Positions 1 through 5,485 of a DNA stretch of 7,370 bases are shown here, piece after piece. The notes beneath the pieces are model-generated. The model saw only the letters and a list, made by a program, of their open reading frames with translations. It was not told where the DNA came from and ran no database searches. The stretch is taken from NCBI GenBank assembly GCA_025963615.1, contig JAOQAL010000163.1, forward strand, positions 1 through 7,370. The letters are read 5' to 3'. Made by a program: the position numbers and the translations under genes. Every line of letters begins with the position of its first letter. Position 1 is the stretch's first letter. The DNA is from Chitinophagaceae bacterium. GTDB lineage: Bacteria > Bacteroidota > Bacteroidia > Chitinophagales > Chitinophagaceae.

Positions 1-676
1 TTCCTTTCAGGATATTCTTTTCTTCTTCCGATGCTTCATCATCGGAGGTTACATCAATGGCTTTGTCAAGTTCTCTTAAACTTTTTAGTTGCGACCTGTT
101 AGCGCCAAGACGGCCACCAATTCCATCGGCAATCGTGACCATCCTTGAACTAATGCGCCGAAGTATAAGATGCAGGGCTTCTACTATAAAAGAGGCCCCA
201 TAGGCAAACCGTATATTATTCTGTGTCGCCCAGACTTTGGGAAGAATCTTTCCAAAGAATATCAGGCCAAAAGCAATGATCAGTACTTTAACGATTAATT
301 CAAGAACAGCAGCCAGCCCGCCAAGATTACTGAACATTTTTTCAATTGGGATAAATTCAGTAATTAAAAAATTAGACAGAAGGATGATGCAGATATTGAA
401 AAAAGTATTTGCTATCAGCATCGAAGTGTAAACCGACTTTCTTTCTTCCAGTAAGTTGACGATACGCTTTGCCGCTGCATGCTGTTTTGTTTTCAGCATA
501 TTCACATCTTTGCCGGTAAGGGAAAATAAAGCTACTTCGGCACCAGAAATTGTGAAAACTAATAATAACAGGGCAACCAGCAGAATGATGAGAAAAGTAG
601 TGCCCTGCAAATTAACAGCGAGAAGAAAAAAGGCAAAATAGCCGCTGACAGTTAAAATAACCGAATGAAAATCCAA
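1..676 (-). CDS. gldE: GldE, gliding-motility CNNM/CorC-type membrane protein (N-terminal part, runs off left edge)
   Basis: I translated the minus strand by hand; 225 codons are visible and the 3' part lies outside the window. The product is the N-terminal membrane half of a CNNM (DUF21)/CBS/CorC-type protein. Hydrophobic segments lie near residues 6-22, 27-44, 86-105 and 119-142. Family hallmarks are SGAEVALFSL (44-53), ANTFFNI (89-95), GKILPK (142-147) and the acidic EEEKNILKG (217-225) that normally leads into the CBS pair. Its place right after ssb is the classic Bacteroidota ssb-gldE(-gldD) order, which is why I call GldE rather than a generic hemolysin C homologue. GldE is linked to gliding and the GldD lipoprotein; its biochemistry is unclear. 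The start is uncertain: there is no in-frame ATG upstream, only TTG at 674-676 (chosen) or 701-703. See the finding on a possible one-base slip at 686-690. Confidence 0.85.
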   Translation of the reverse strand, partial: MDFHSVILTVSGYFAFFLLAVNLQGTTFLIILLVALLLLVFTISGAEVALFSLTGKDVNMLKTKQHAAAKRIVNLLEERKSVYTSMLIANTFFNICIILLSNFLITEFIPIEKMFSNLGGLAAVLELIVKVLIIAFGLIFFGKILPKVWATQNNIRFAYGASFIVEALHLILRRISSRMVTIADGIGGRLGANRSQLKSLRELDKAIDVTSDDEASEEEKNILKG

Positions 677-709
677 CTCAAGGTATTTTTGTGAATAAAT
701 CAATCATAA

Positions 710-731
710 AGGCAGGTCAAAAGGCCTGCCT
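710..731 (-). terminator. Hairpin after ssb, weak intrinsic terminator
   Basis: On the minus strand AGGCAGG pairs perfectly with CCTGCCT (7 bp) around an 8-nt loop, followed by a short T-rich stretch (TTTAT). It starts 27 nt past the ssb stop and ends just before the possible gldE starts. The T tract is short, so termination is probably partial and some read-through into gldE is likely (inference). Confidence 0.5.
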
Positions 732-758
732 GAACAAATGTTTAAACAAAGGTATAGT

Positions 759-1196
759 TTAAAACGGTAAATTTTCAGATGGATCCCCCAATGGCGGCGT
801 GTCCGGTCCACTTAAGCCTTCGATGTTACCTTCACCATGTATCGGAGAAGCCCCCGTTCCATCTGCTCTTTTATCGAGCATGATCAAGTTGTCGCCAACA
901 ACTTCCGTTGCAAATTTACGGTTGCCTTCTTTATCTTCCCAACTGCGGGTCCTTAGCCTGCCCTCGATATATACCAGACTTCCTTTATGCAGATATTTCT
1001 GTGCCAGTTCTGCCAAACCTCGCCATAATACGACCGTATGCCATTCTGTTTGCGAAACCAATTTACCGGAGCGGTCTTTAAATGTTTCAGTAGTAGCGAG
1101 GGGAAATTTAGCTACTCCTATATTGCCTTCCAGAAACTGTACATCCGGGTCTTTCCCAAGGTTGCCAATGAGCATTACTCTGTTTACGCCTCTCAT
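759..1196 (-). CDS. ssb: Single-stranded DNA-binding protein (SSB)
   Basis: This 145-residue protein binds single-stranded DNA during replication, recombination and repair, and recruits partners through its C-terminal tip. The OB fold spans about residues 3-108: it opens with NRVMLIGNLGKDP, has W52, W58 and W86 as candidate base-stacking residues, and includes VYIEGRLRTRSWED. A Gly/Pro-rich disordered tail (111-140) leads to the tip ENLPF. The usual bacterial tip is acidic (DDIPF or DDLPF); here an Asn replaces one acid but the essential Pro-Phe end is kept. The length is at the short end for SSB. The ATG at 1194-1196 is the first Met and matches the usual SSB start. It lies upstream of gldE on the same strand with a hairpin between them. 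I could not identify a convincing promoter upstream. Confidence 0.96.
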   Translation of the reverse strand: MRGVNRVMLIGNLGKDPDVQFLEGNIGVAKFPLATTETFKDRSGKLVSQTEWHTVVLWRGLAELAQKYLHKGSLVYIEGRLRTRSWEDKEGNRKFATEVVGDNLIMLDKRADGTGASPIHGEGNIEGLSGPDTPPLGDPSENLPF

Positions 1197-1486
1197 ACGA
1201 TTTGCTTTTTATTAATCAATCTAAAGACACCCTATTCTTAAAATTAATTTTTTTTGAGCGCAAAACCGAAAAAAAATGACCCTTTGTTCCTTTCTCCCGA
1301 CAACTTAACATTTACGATGGTGACTGGAATGACAAGGATCCGGGGCCAGTTGACCACTAAAAAAAGTATGCCGTAGCGCGACGTGAGGATTGGGTGATGG
1401 GATATGGGAGGACTGGGCCGTGGTCAAACGAAACAGGAGTAATGGCTCCTTTATTCGCTTTTTAGGGTCACCGAAGACCATAAAAA
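1197..1486. other. Non-coding stretch between ompA-type gene and ssb, with inverted repeats
   Basis: I see no credible gene here. The ssb promoter must lie in this stretch or just beyond, but no clean TAnnTTTG box was found. Positions about 1310-1450 are G-rich on the plus strand and look different from the A/T-rich flanks. They hold an 8-bp inverted repeat TTGACCAC (1350-1357)/GTGGTCAA (1420-1427) and a small hairpin AGGAG (1435-1439)/CTCCT (1446-1450). A longer hairpin lies at 1457-1489: GCTTTTTA and GGTC pair with GACC and TAAAAAAGC, with one mismatch and one bulge. A small structured RNA or leftover sequence is possible, but nothing identifies it. Confidence 0.4.
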
Positions 1487-1513
1487 AGCCATCCCGCCAG
1501 AAGCAGGATGGCT
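1487..1513 (-). terminator. Intrinsic terminator of the OmpA-family gene
   Basis: On the minus strand AGCCATCC pairs with GGATGGCT (8 bp) around an 11-nt loop and is followed by TTTTTTA. It lies 22 nt after the stop codon of the OmpA-family gene. This is a textbook rho-independent terminator. Its T tract overlaps a second hairpin at 1457-1489. Confidence 0.85.
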
Positions 1514-1535
1514 GATTAAAAAGATTGAAAAGCGC

Positions 1536-2408
1536 TTATCCTTTATTAGGTTCAAGTAGTTTAAAGAATTGGTCTAACTGCGGCAAAATAACAATTCTTG
1601 TGCGGCGGTTAGCGGATTTCCCTTCTTTGGTATCATTAGAAGTGACCGGTTTATATTCACTACGGCCTGCTGCAGCTATTTTAGCAGGATCTAATCCATA
1701 TTCATTTTGCAAAACTCTTACTACGGAAGTAGCTCTTTTTACACTCAGGTCCCAGTTGTCGATCAAAACGCCATTACCCCTGTACGTAACGTTATCAGTA
1801 TGACCTTCCACCATAAATTCAATATCTGGTTGGTTTTTTAATACCGCTGCTACCTTGCCCAATACTTCCTTTGCTTTTTTGCTTACGACATAGCTGCCGC
1901 TGTTGAACAATAACTTATCAGAAATATCGATGAACACAACACCTTTATCCACTTTAATATTAATATCCTGATCATCAATATTACCAACGGCCCCTTTTAG
2001 ATTCATCACTAACGCCATATTTAAAGAATCCTTTCTTGCCAATGATTGCTGCAATGTTTGGATATAAGAATCCTTGGCGCCAATATTATCCAGCGATTTC
2101 CTTATATTATCGGCCTGTTGTCCTGAAATAACAGATAAATCCTGCAATTGCTTCAACGCAGAAGTATTATTTTCTTTCAAGAAGGCAAGTTGCTTGTTAA
2201 GACCATCTATTTCGGTTTGAAGCAATTGGTTTTTACTGTTTGCTGCAGCTTTATCAGTATTACAATTGGTCAGATCGCTCTGTAGCTGTGTGTATTTACC
2301 ATTTAATTCATCGTAGCTTGCCTTTGCCGCTTTAAATTTCTTTGTGCTGACGCAGGAAAACAGGGTAATTGAGAGAAGTGCTGCCAATGCAGTAGTCCTG
2401 AATTTCAT
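1536..2408 (-). CDS. OmpA/MotB-family peptidoglycan-binding lipoprotein
   Basis: The product is 290 residues from the chosen ATG at 2406-2408. This start gives a clean lipoprotein signal: basic MKFR, a hydrophobic stretch, and lipobox LFSC with Cys19. An ATG ten codons earlier would add MIYKTKKCSF in front and is less likely. Residues 30-130 are Gln/Asn/Leu-rich and look coiled-coil. Residues about 155-275 form an OmpA C-terminal domain with EGHTDN (201-206), NWDLSVKRA (218-226) and NRRTRIVI (267-274). Asp205 and Arg225 match the residues that bind diaminopimelate in this family. The likely role is to tie a membrane-lipid anchor to peptidoglycan. There is no acidic surface-export motif after Cys19 (VSTKK follows), so a periplasm-facing outer-membrane lipoprotein is inferred. 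It is monocistronic, with its own promoter and terminator, and divergent from a lysozyme gene. Confidence 0.92.
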   Translation of the reverse strand: MKFRTTALAALLSITLFSCVSTKKFKAAKASYDELNGKYTQLQSDLTNCNTDKAAANSKNQLLQTEIDGLNKQLAFLKENNTSALKQLQDLSVISGQQADNIRKSLDNIGAKDSYIQTLQQSLARKDSLNMALVMNLKGAVGNIDDQDINIKVDKGVVFIDISDKLLFNSGSYVVSKKAKEVLGKVAAVLKNQPDIEFMVEGHTDNVTYRGNGVLIDNWDLSVKRATSVVRVLQNEYGLDPAKIAAAGRSEYKPVTSNDTKEGKSANRRTRIVILPQLDQFFKLLEPNKG

Positions 2409-2472
2409 AAACGAACATTTTTTAGTTTTATAAATCATTCTTCATTTTCTAAATGAAAATTTGTTAGCCGCG

Positions 2473-2480
2473 CAAATATA
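2473..2480 (-). promoter_or_regulatory. Probable -7 box of the OmpA-family gene
   Basis: The minus strand reads TATATTTG, a full match to the Bacteroidota -7 consensus TAnnTTTG. It would start transcription near 2466 and give a 5' leader of about 58 nt. A clear TTG-type -33 box at the right distance is not visible, and the surrounding DNA is very A/T-rich, so this is only a candidate. Confidence 0.5.
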
Positions 2481-2648
2481 ATTTAATAATTACTATTAAA
2501 TAATCTGGTATTTTAAAAACCTGTTAATTCAACCCTTTTACACCGTGAATATACTAACAATCAAAGTTCATGATATTTCTTACATTTTTGCCAAATAAAG
2601 GATTTCTTCCCTTGGCATTTTTAATTTACTTGTAACATTGCCAATAAT

Positions 2649-2656
2649 TACATTTT
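2649..2656 (+). promoter_or_regulatory. Possible -7 box of the lysozyme gene
   Basis: TACATTTT matches TAnnTTTG except for the last base, and a TTG lies upstream at 2630-2632 with a 16-nt spacer, slightly short. If used, transcription would start at or next to the ATG at 2663, giving a leaderless or nearly leaderless mRNA. TTGCCAA copies lie at 2588-2594 and 2638-2644, with TTGGCA between them at 2612-2617. Confidence 0.3.
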
Positions 2657-2662
2657 CGTTTC

Positions 2663-3439
2663 ATGGCTGTTAAAAAGAAAAAAAGCGCTGGCGTCAGTAA
2701 CTGGCTCCGGATCACCCTTATCACCTTGTTTTTGGCAATGGCCGCTTATGCTGGATATTGGTGGTGGTTATACCGGCAGGCAAAATTTGTCCGTTATCCT
2801 GAGTTTGGCATTGCTATTCCCGAAAGTTATCCCATACACGGAATTGATGTTTCAAAATACCAGGAATTAATTGCCTGGGAAGAAGTAAAAGCCATGCAGG
2901 TAAAAAAAGTCAAACTGGGTTTTACATTTATAAAAGCCACGGAAGGTATTGGCAATATGGATAAACAATTCAGACGAAACTGGAAAAAATCAAAAGAGGC
3001 CGGAATTATCCGGGGAGCTTACCATTTTTTCCTGGCCACAAAAGACGGAAGAATGCAAGCTGAAAACTTTATTAAATGTGTTGATCTGGAGCCGGGGGAC
3101 TTACCACCCGTATTGGATATAGAACAGACCTATGGTATTACCGCCGATATCCTGAAAAGAGAAGTAAAGGAATGGTTGGAAATAACCCAAACTTATTATG
3201 GTGTAAGGCCCATTATCTATACCAATGTTGACTTTTATAAAAGAAACCTGGGTAGCGACTTCAATGACTATCCATTATGGGTGGCTCATTATTACCAGCC
3301 TAATCAGCCGCGGATTAAACGTGACTGGCTTTTCTGGCAACATAGTGAAGAAGGAAGAGTCAATGGCATATTAAGCAAAGTTGATTTTAATGTATTTGGC
3401 GGCGATTCGCTTGAATTCAGGAGTATCCTGGTTCCATAA
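2663..3439 (+). CDS. Membrane-anchored GH25 family lysozyme (N-acetylmuramidase)
   Basis: This 258-residue protein has a basic N terminus (KKKK at 4-7), one transmembrane segment at about 15-36 and a GH25 barrel from about 57 to the end. GH25 enzymes cut the beta-1,4 bond between MurNAc and GlcNAc in peptidoglycan. Family motifs are all present: HGIDVSKYQ (59-67, Asp62), FIKATEG (89-95), GAYHFF (118-123), DIE (152-154, the Asp-x-Glu catalytic pair), LWVAHY (205-210), FWQHSEEG (224-231) and the late VDFNVF (240-245, Asp241). I therefore expect it to be active. There is no signal-peptidase site, so it is probably tethered to the inner membrane and faces the periplasm, suggesting wall remodelling rather than secreted attack (inference). 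It is divergent from a peptidoglycan-binding lipoprotein and followed by a small membrane protein. Confidence 0.93.
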   Translation: MAVKKKKSAGVSNWLRITLITLFLAMAAYAGYWWWLYRQAKFVRYPEFGIAIPESYPIHGIDVSKYQELIAWEEVKAMQVKKVKLGFTFIKATEGIGNMDKQFRRNWKKSKEAGIIRGAYHFFLATKDGRMQAENFIKCVDLEPGDLPPVLDIEQTYGITADILKREVKEWLEITQTYYGVRPIIYTNVDFYKRNLGSDFNDYPLWVAHYYQPNQPRIKRDWLFWQHSEEGRVNGILSKVDFNVFGGDSLEFRSILVP

Positions 3440-3468
3440 ATTTCAACCGTTGGATAGTTTTCGAACCC

Positions 3469-3528
3469 GGTTGCCAACCTCAAGAAAATCGCTACTTTGT
3501 TGTAAAGTCTTTTCCATGGTTGGCAACC
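3469..3528. repeat. Pair of 11-bp inverted, nearly palindromic sites
   Basis: GGTTGCCAACC (3469-3479) and GGTTGGCAACC (3518-3528) are exact reverse complements. Each is also a dyad of GGTTG/CAACC around one base. The sites are 49 bp apart centre to centre, and the second ends 20 bp before the ATG of the small membrane protein. They could form one long-range hairpin (11 bp stem, 38-nt loop) or be two operator-like sites. There is no T tract after them, so a terminator is unlikely. Confidence 0.55.
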
Positions 3529-3548
3529 CTTCACTTTAACTTACCTAT

Positions 3549-3773
3549 ATGGAACAGGGATTAGATCCGGATATAAAAAAATACTTCATAAAAATCCTTA
3601 ACTCATTTGCATGGGGGTTCCTCTGGTTGTTTGGCAGTTTAACAGCGGGAATATATTTCGGTCTTGCTTATAAAACCGGAAAGCCCTTCCTGTTTACCGT
3701 TATTTTTTATACCCTCTCCGTACTAAGCCTGCTGGCCTTATTGCGCTATTATTATCGCATTTGGAAGAAGTAG
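3549..3773 (+). CDS. Small two-helix membrane protein, unknown function
   Basis: I do not recognise a named family. The 74-residue product has a short polar start (MEQGLDPDIKK), a first hydrophobic segment at about 17-40, a short Lys/Gly/Pro turn (KTGKP, 42-46), a second hydrophobic segment at about 47-66, and a Tyr/Arg/Lys-rich tail (RYYYRIWKK). The two helices and basic ends suggest a helical hairpin with both termini in the cytoplasm. It starts 109 bp after the lysozyme gene on the same strand, so co-transcription is possible, but the inverted sites at 3469-3528 lie between. Coding is supported by its realistic membrane-protein pattern and by the absence of a competing frame; nothing in the sequence assigns a role. 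Confidence 0.72.
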   Translation: MEQGLDPDIKKYFIKILNSFAWGFLWLFGSLTAGIYFGLAYKTGKPFLFTVIFYTLSVLSLLALLRYYYRIWKK

Positions 3774-3781
3774 ATGAGATG

Positions 3782-3794
3782 CCCCAGCTTGGGG
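3782..3794. terminator. Short hairpin between convergent genes
   Basis: CCCCA (3782-3786) pairs with TGGGG (3790-3794) around GCT. It sits 8 nt past the stop of the small membrane protein and between two convergent genes. There is no T tract on either strand, so it is only a weak candidate transcription end. Confidence 0.25.
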
Positions 3795-3819
3795 GGATGT
3801 GGTCAGACCGGGAGAATTA

Positions 3820-4242
3820 TCAACTGCTGTGATCAGCAATAATTATCCAGTGACCTTTAATTTTTCTGAAAACAAGATCGTAATGGCCGGCTAAATCACC
3901 GATCGTTCTTTTGAGATACCATTTTCCGACCACATAAAAATATTGAGGGGATAATTTTTTTACAACGATTATAGTAAAAAACAGTTTTCCCATTGCCACC
4001 GTATCAGGATAGCTTTTTTTATAATTATCCAGCGCAGTCTGCCAGCCCCATTTTATCCCGTTTTTCCCAATAAACATCAATGAATCATGATGCCAATACG
4101 TTGTCATAAATCCTTCAAGGTCTCCTTTATTCCAGCTTTCTGTCTGTTTGTTCAACACAGCCTTTATTTCTGCTTCATCTTTTGATTGGGACCATGCAGT
4201 GAACGAGAGTACCATTAAAATCCCGAAGCAGGCGATTTTCAT
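3820..4242 (-). CDS. Secreted SnoaL/DUF4440-type (NTF2-like fold) protein
   Basis: This 140-residue protein has a clear signal peptide (MKIACFGILMVLSFTAWSQ, cut probably near residue 18-19), so it is exported. The mature part is one NTF2-like domain of the DUF4440 kind: DEAEIKAVLNKQTESWNKGDLEGFM (first helices, starting at 22), TYWHHDSLMFIGKNGIKWGW (48-67), then strands ending with GHYDLVFRKIKGHWIIIADHSS (119-140), where HWIIIADHSS is typical of the family ending. Such domains form small cone-shaped pockets; members range from enzymes to binding proteins, so no substrate can be given. It lies 54 bp downstream of the MerC-domain gene on the same strand and may be transcribed from it, although a functional link to metal handling is not evident. 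No terminator is visible between them. Confidence 0.85.
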   Translation of the reverse strand: MKIACFGILMVLSFTAWSQSKDEAEIKAVLNKQTESWNKGDLEGFMTTYWHHDSLMFIGKNGIKWGWQTALDNYKKSYPDTVAMGKLFFTIIVVKKLSPQYFYVVGKWYLKRTIGDLAGHYDLVFRKIKGHWIIIADHSS

Positions 4243-4296
4243 ATAAACTATTTTGCTGCTTAAATTAACCTAAAAAACTACGAAGAAAAAAAATAA

Positions 4297-4689
4297 TCAG
4301 TGATCACAATCATCAACGTGGCAATGATTCGCTTCCCTGCAAAAATAATAGTTCAAAAAATGACCCGACAGAATAAATAAAACGGCGGGTATCAGCAGCC
4401 AGCTTTCGTAAAGTGCGAAAAACTGCTTCAATACAAGGAATATAAAACCAACAGAAAAAACCAGTACAGGCAAAGGATTGTGATGATGGCGCTTATACCC
4501 GTGATAAAGCGAAAAACTTCCAATACAGAATGCCAGCACCATCATGAATACCTCAAACATTGTATTGTGGATAATATTAAAACCAAAAAGTGGCAAGCTG
4601 GTGATAAATAATGGGAGTAATGCACAATGTACAGCACAGGCTACGGAAGTAGCCACCCCTAACGCATCCAGATTTATTTTTGGTTTCAT
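4297..4689 (-). CDS. MerC-domain inner-membrane metal-handling protein
   Basis: The product is 130 residues from the ATG at 4687-4689. A longer reading from 4902 would cover the divergent promoter and overlap sco1, and is rejected. Four hydrophobic segments lie near 22-40, 44-62, 73-92 and 97-115. The MerC signature is CAVHCALLPL (18-27), with Cys18, His21 and Cys22 at the start of the first helix. Other potential ligands are HHH (68-70) and a His/Cys-rich tail, NHCHVDDCDH (121-130). MerC was named for mercury uptake, but no merA, merT, merP or merR is present. In Bacteroidota such proteins commonly accompany Fur-family regulators, so transport or sensing of zinc or another soft metal is more likely (inference). 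It is divergent from a SCO1 gene and probably under the Fur-family repressor two genes away. Confidence 0.87.
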   Translation of the reverse strand: MKPKINLDALGVATSVACAVHCALLPLFITSLPLFGFNIIHNTMFEVFMMVLAFCIGSFSLYHGYKRHHHNPLPVLVFSVGFIFLVLKQFFALYESWLLIPAVLFILSGHFLNYYFCREANHCHVDDCDH

Positions 4690-4695
4690 GCGCGT

Positions 4696-4728
4696 CAAAA
4701 ATACTAACTTTGCATCAAAGTTGCAAAA
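4696..4728 (-). promoter_or_regulatory. Probable merC promoter (-33 TTTTG, -7 TATTTTTG)
   Basis: On the minus strand TTTTG (4728-4724) is followed after 20 nt by TATTTTTG (4703-4696), a full match to TAnnTTTG with a normal Bacteroidota spacer. Transcription would begin about 7 nt later, at or next to the A of the merC ATG (4689), so the mRNA would be leaderless. The 7-3-7 dyad at 4706-4722 fills the spacer. Confidence 0.55.
4706..4722. promoter_or_regulatory. Candidate operator: 7-3-7 dyad AACTTTG-CAT-CAAAGTT
   Basis: This is a perfect 17-bp dyad. It lies exactly between the -33 and -7 boxes of the merC promoter and overlaps a plus-strand TAACTTTG (4705-4712). A second dyad overlaps it: TTTGCA (4709-4714)/TGCAAA (4722-4727). 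Fur-family repressors bind short A/T-rich dyads inside promoters, and such a gene lies about 760 bp away, so it is the natural candidate to bind here (inference). Since AACTTTGCA is also typical of the phylum's core promoters, part of the symmetry could be chance. Confidence 0.5.
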
Positions 4729-4773
4729 TAAATATCTCGTTTTTAAATTACGTATAAATTCTAATGCTGAAGC

Positions 4774-4781
4774 TAACTTTG
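4774..4781 (+). promoter_or_regulatory. Probable sco1 -7 box
   Basis: TAACTTTG is a full match to TAnnTTTG and would start transcription near 4788, about 14 nt before the ATG at 4802. The 11-mer CTAACTTTGCA containing it also occurs at 4704-4714, where it could form a second, more distant start for the same gene. No good -33 box is seen for the nearer copy; the distant copy has TTTTTG ending at 4682 with a 22-nt spacer. Confidence 0.5.
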
Positions 4782-4801
4782 CAGAAATAAGATTCCTGGA
4801 A

Positions 4802-5410
4802 ATGAAGAGAAAGCCGTTACTATATTTAGCCTTTTTTGGGGTGTTGTTTATAATTTTTTTCTTTGTTTTAACTAAAGTGATACCTGGTTTTGCCAGTCCC
4901 ACGTCGCCACCGGTAAGCTATGTGCAGCCTTTTTCCTTTACAGACCAGGATGGAAATGAGTTTACCGATAAAAATGTTTCCGGTAAGGTCTATGTAGCGG
5001 AATATTTTTTTACAACCTGTAAAGGAATTTGTCCAAGGCTCAATAACAATATGCGAAAGGTATATGACCGCTTTAAAAATGAAACTAATTTTTTAATATT
5101 ATCTCATACCTGTAATCCCGAAACCGACTCTGTCGCCAGGCTCAAACATTATTCTGATTCAATGGGTGTATCAACAAAAAGGTGGCTATTCCTGACTGGT
5201 AGAAAAGATAGCCTTTATAACCAGGCAAGAGTTAGTTACCGGATTGACGACCCGAAAAACAATCTGACTACGATTGAAGATGATTTTTTACATACCCAGT
5301 TTTTTGCCTTGGTAAATAAAAAGGGGGAAGTAAAAAAGATCTACGACGGATTGAAACAAAGTGAAGTGGAAGAAATGATGGATGATATCGACCGGCTTCT
5401 CAAAGAATAA
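4802..5410 (+). CDS. SCO1/SenC/PrrC-family copper chaperone
   Basis: This 202-residue protein has a basic start (MKRK), one membrane anchor at about 6-25 and a thioredoxin-like domain facing the periplasm. The SCO copper site is complete: CKGIC (Cys73, Cys77) and the distant His164 in DDFLHTQFFAL (160-170). SCO proteins deliver copper to the CuA centre of cytochrome c oxidase or act in thiol redox upkeep of that site. An extra Cys104 follows SHT in the core. The ATG at 4802 was chosen because it begins the signal anchor; extending upstream in the same frame to 4544 would run through the divergent promoter and into merC. No oxidase gene is nearby; instead the neighbours are merC (divergent, 112 bp) and a Fur-family gene 75 bp downstream, with no terminator between, suggesting co-transcription. 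Confidence 0.93.
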   Translation: MKRKPLLYLAFFGVLFIIFFFVLTKVIPGFASPTSPPVSYVQPFSFTDQDGNEFTDKNVSGKVYVAEYFFTTCKGICPRLNNNMRKVYDRFKNETNFLILSHTCNPETDSVARLKHYSDSMGVSTKRWLFLTGRKDSLYNQARVSYRIDDPKNNLTTIEDDFLHTQFFALVNKKGEVKKIYDGLKQSEVEEMMDDIDRLLKE

Positions 5411-5485
5411 ACAAAGCAGGTTTATTTTCTGCCCTGCCGGAATAATGTTAAATTAGTTATCAACTTACTACTTAAACTTCATGTT

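Noticed and set aside
237..641. Two plus-strand open frames of 64 and 61 codons
   Set aside because: They lie opposite the strongly supported gldE reading frame with clear family motifs; they are shadows.
799..1241. Plus-strand open frames of 138 and 67 codons opposite ssb
   Set aside because: The minus-strand SSB is unmistakable, and these frames have no family features.
4544..4801. N-terminal extension of the SCO1 protein to 288 residues
   Set aside because: The extension runs antisense through merC, and the signal anchor begins exactly at the ATG at 4802.
4690..4902. N-terminal extension of the MerC-domain protein to 201 residues
   Set aside because: The added 71 residues have no MerC similarity, overlap the sco1 start and would swallow the divergent promoter region.
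5416..5437. GCAGG/CCTGC inverted repeat between sco1 and the Fur-family gene
   Set aside because: The stem is only 5 bp and has no T tract, so it is not supported as a terminator and co-transcription remains likely.
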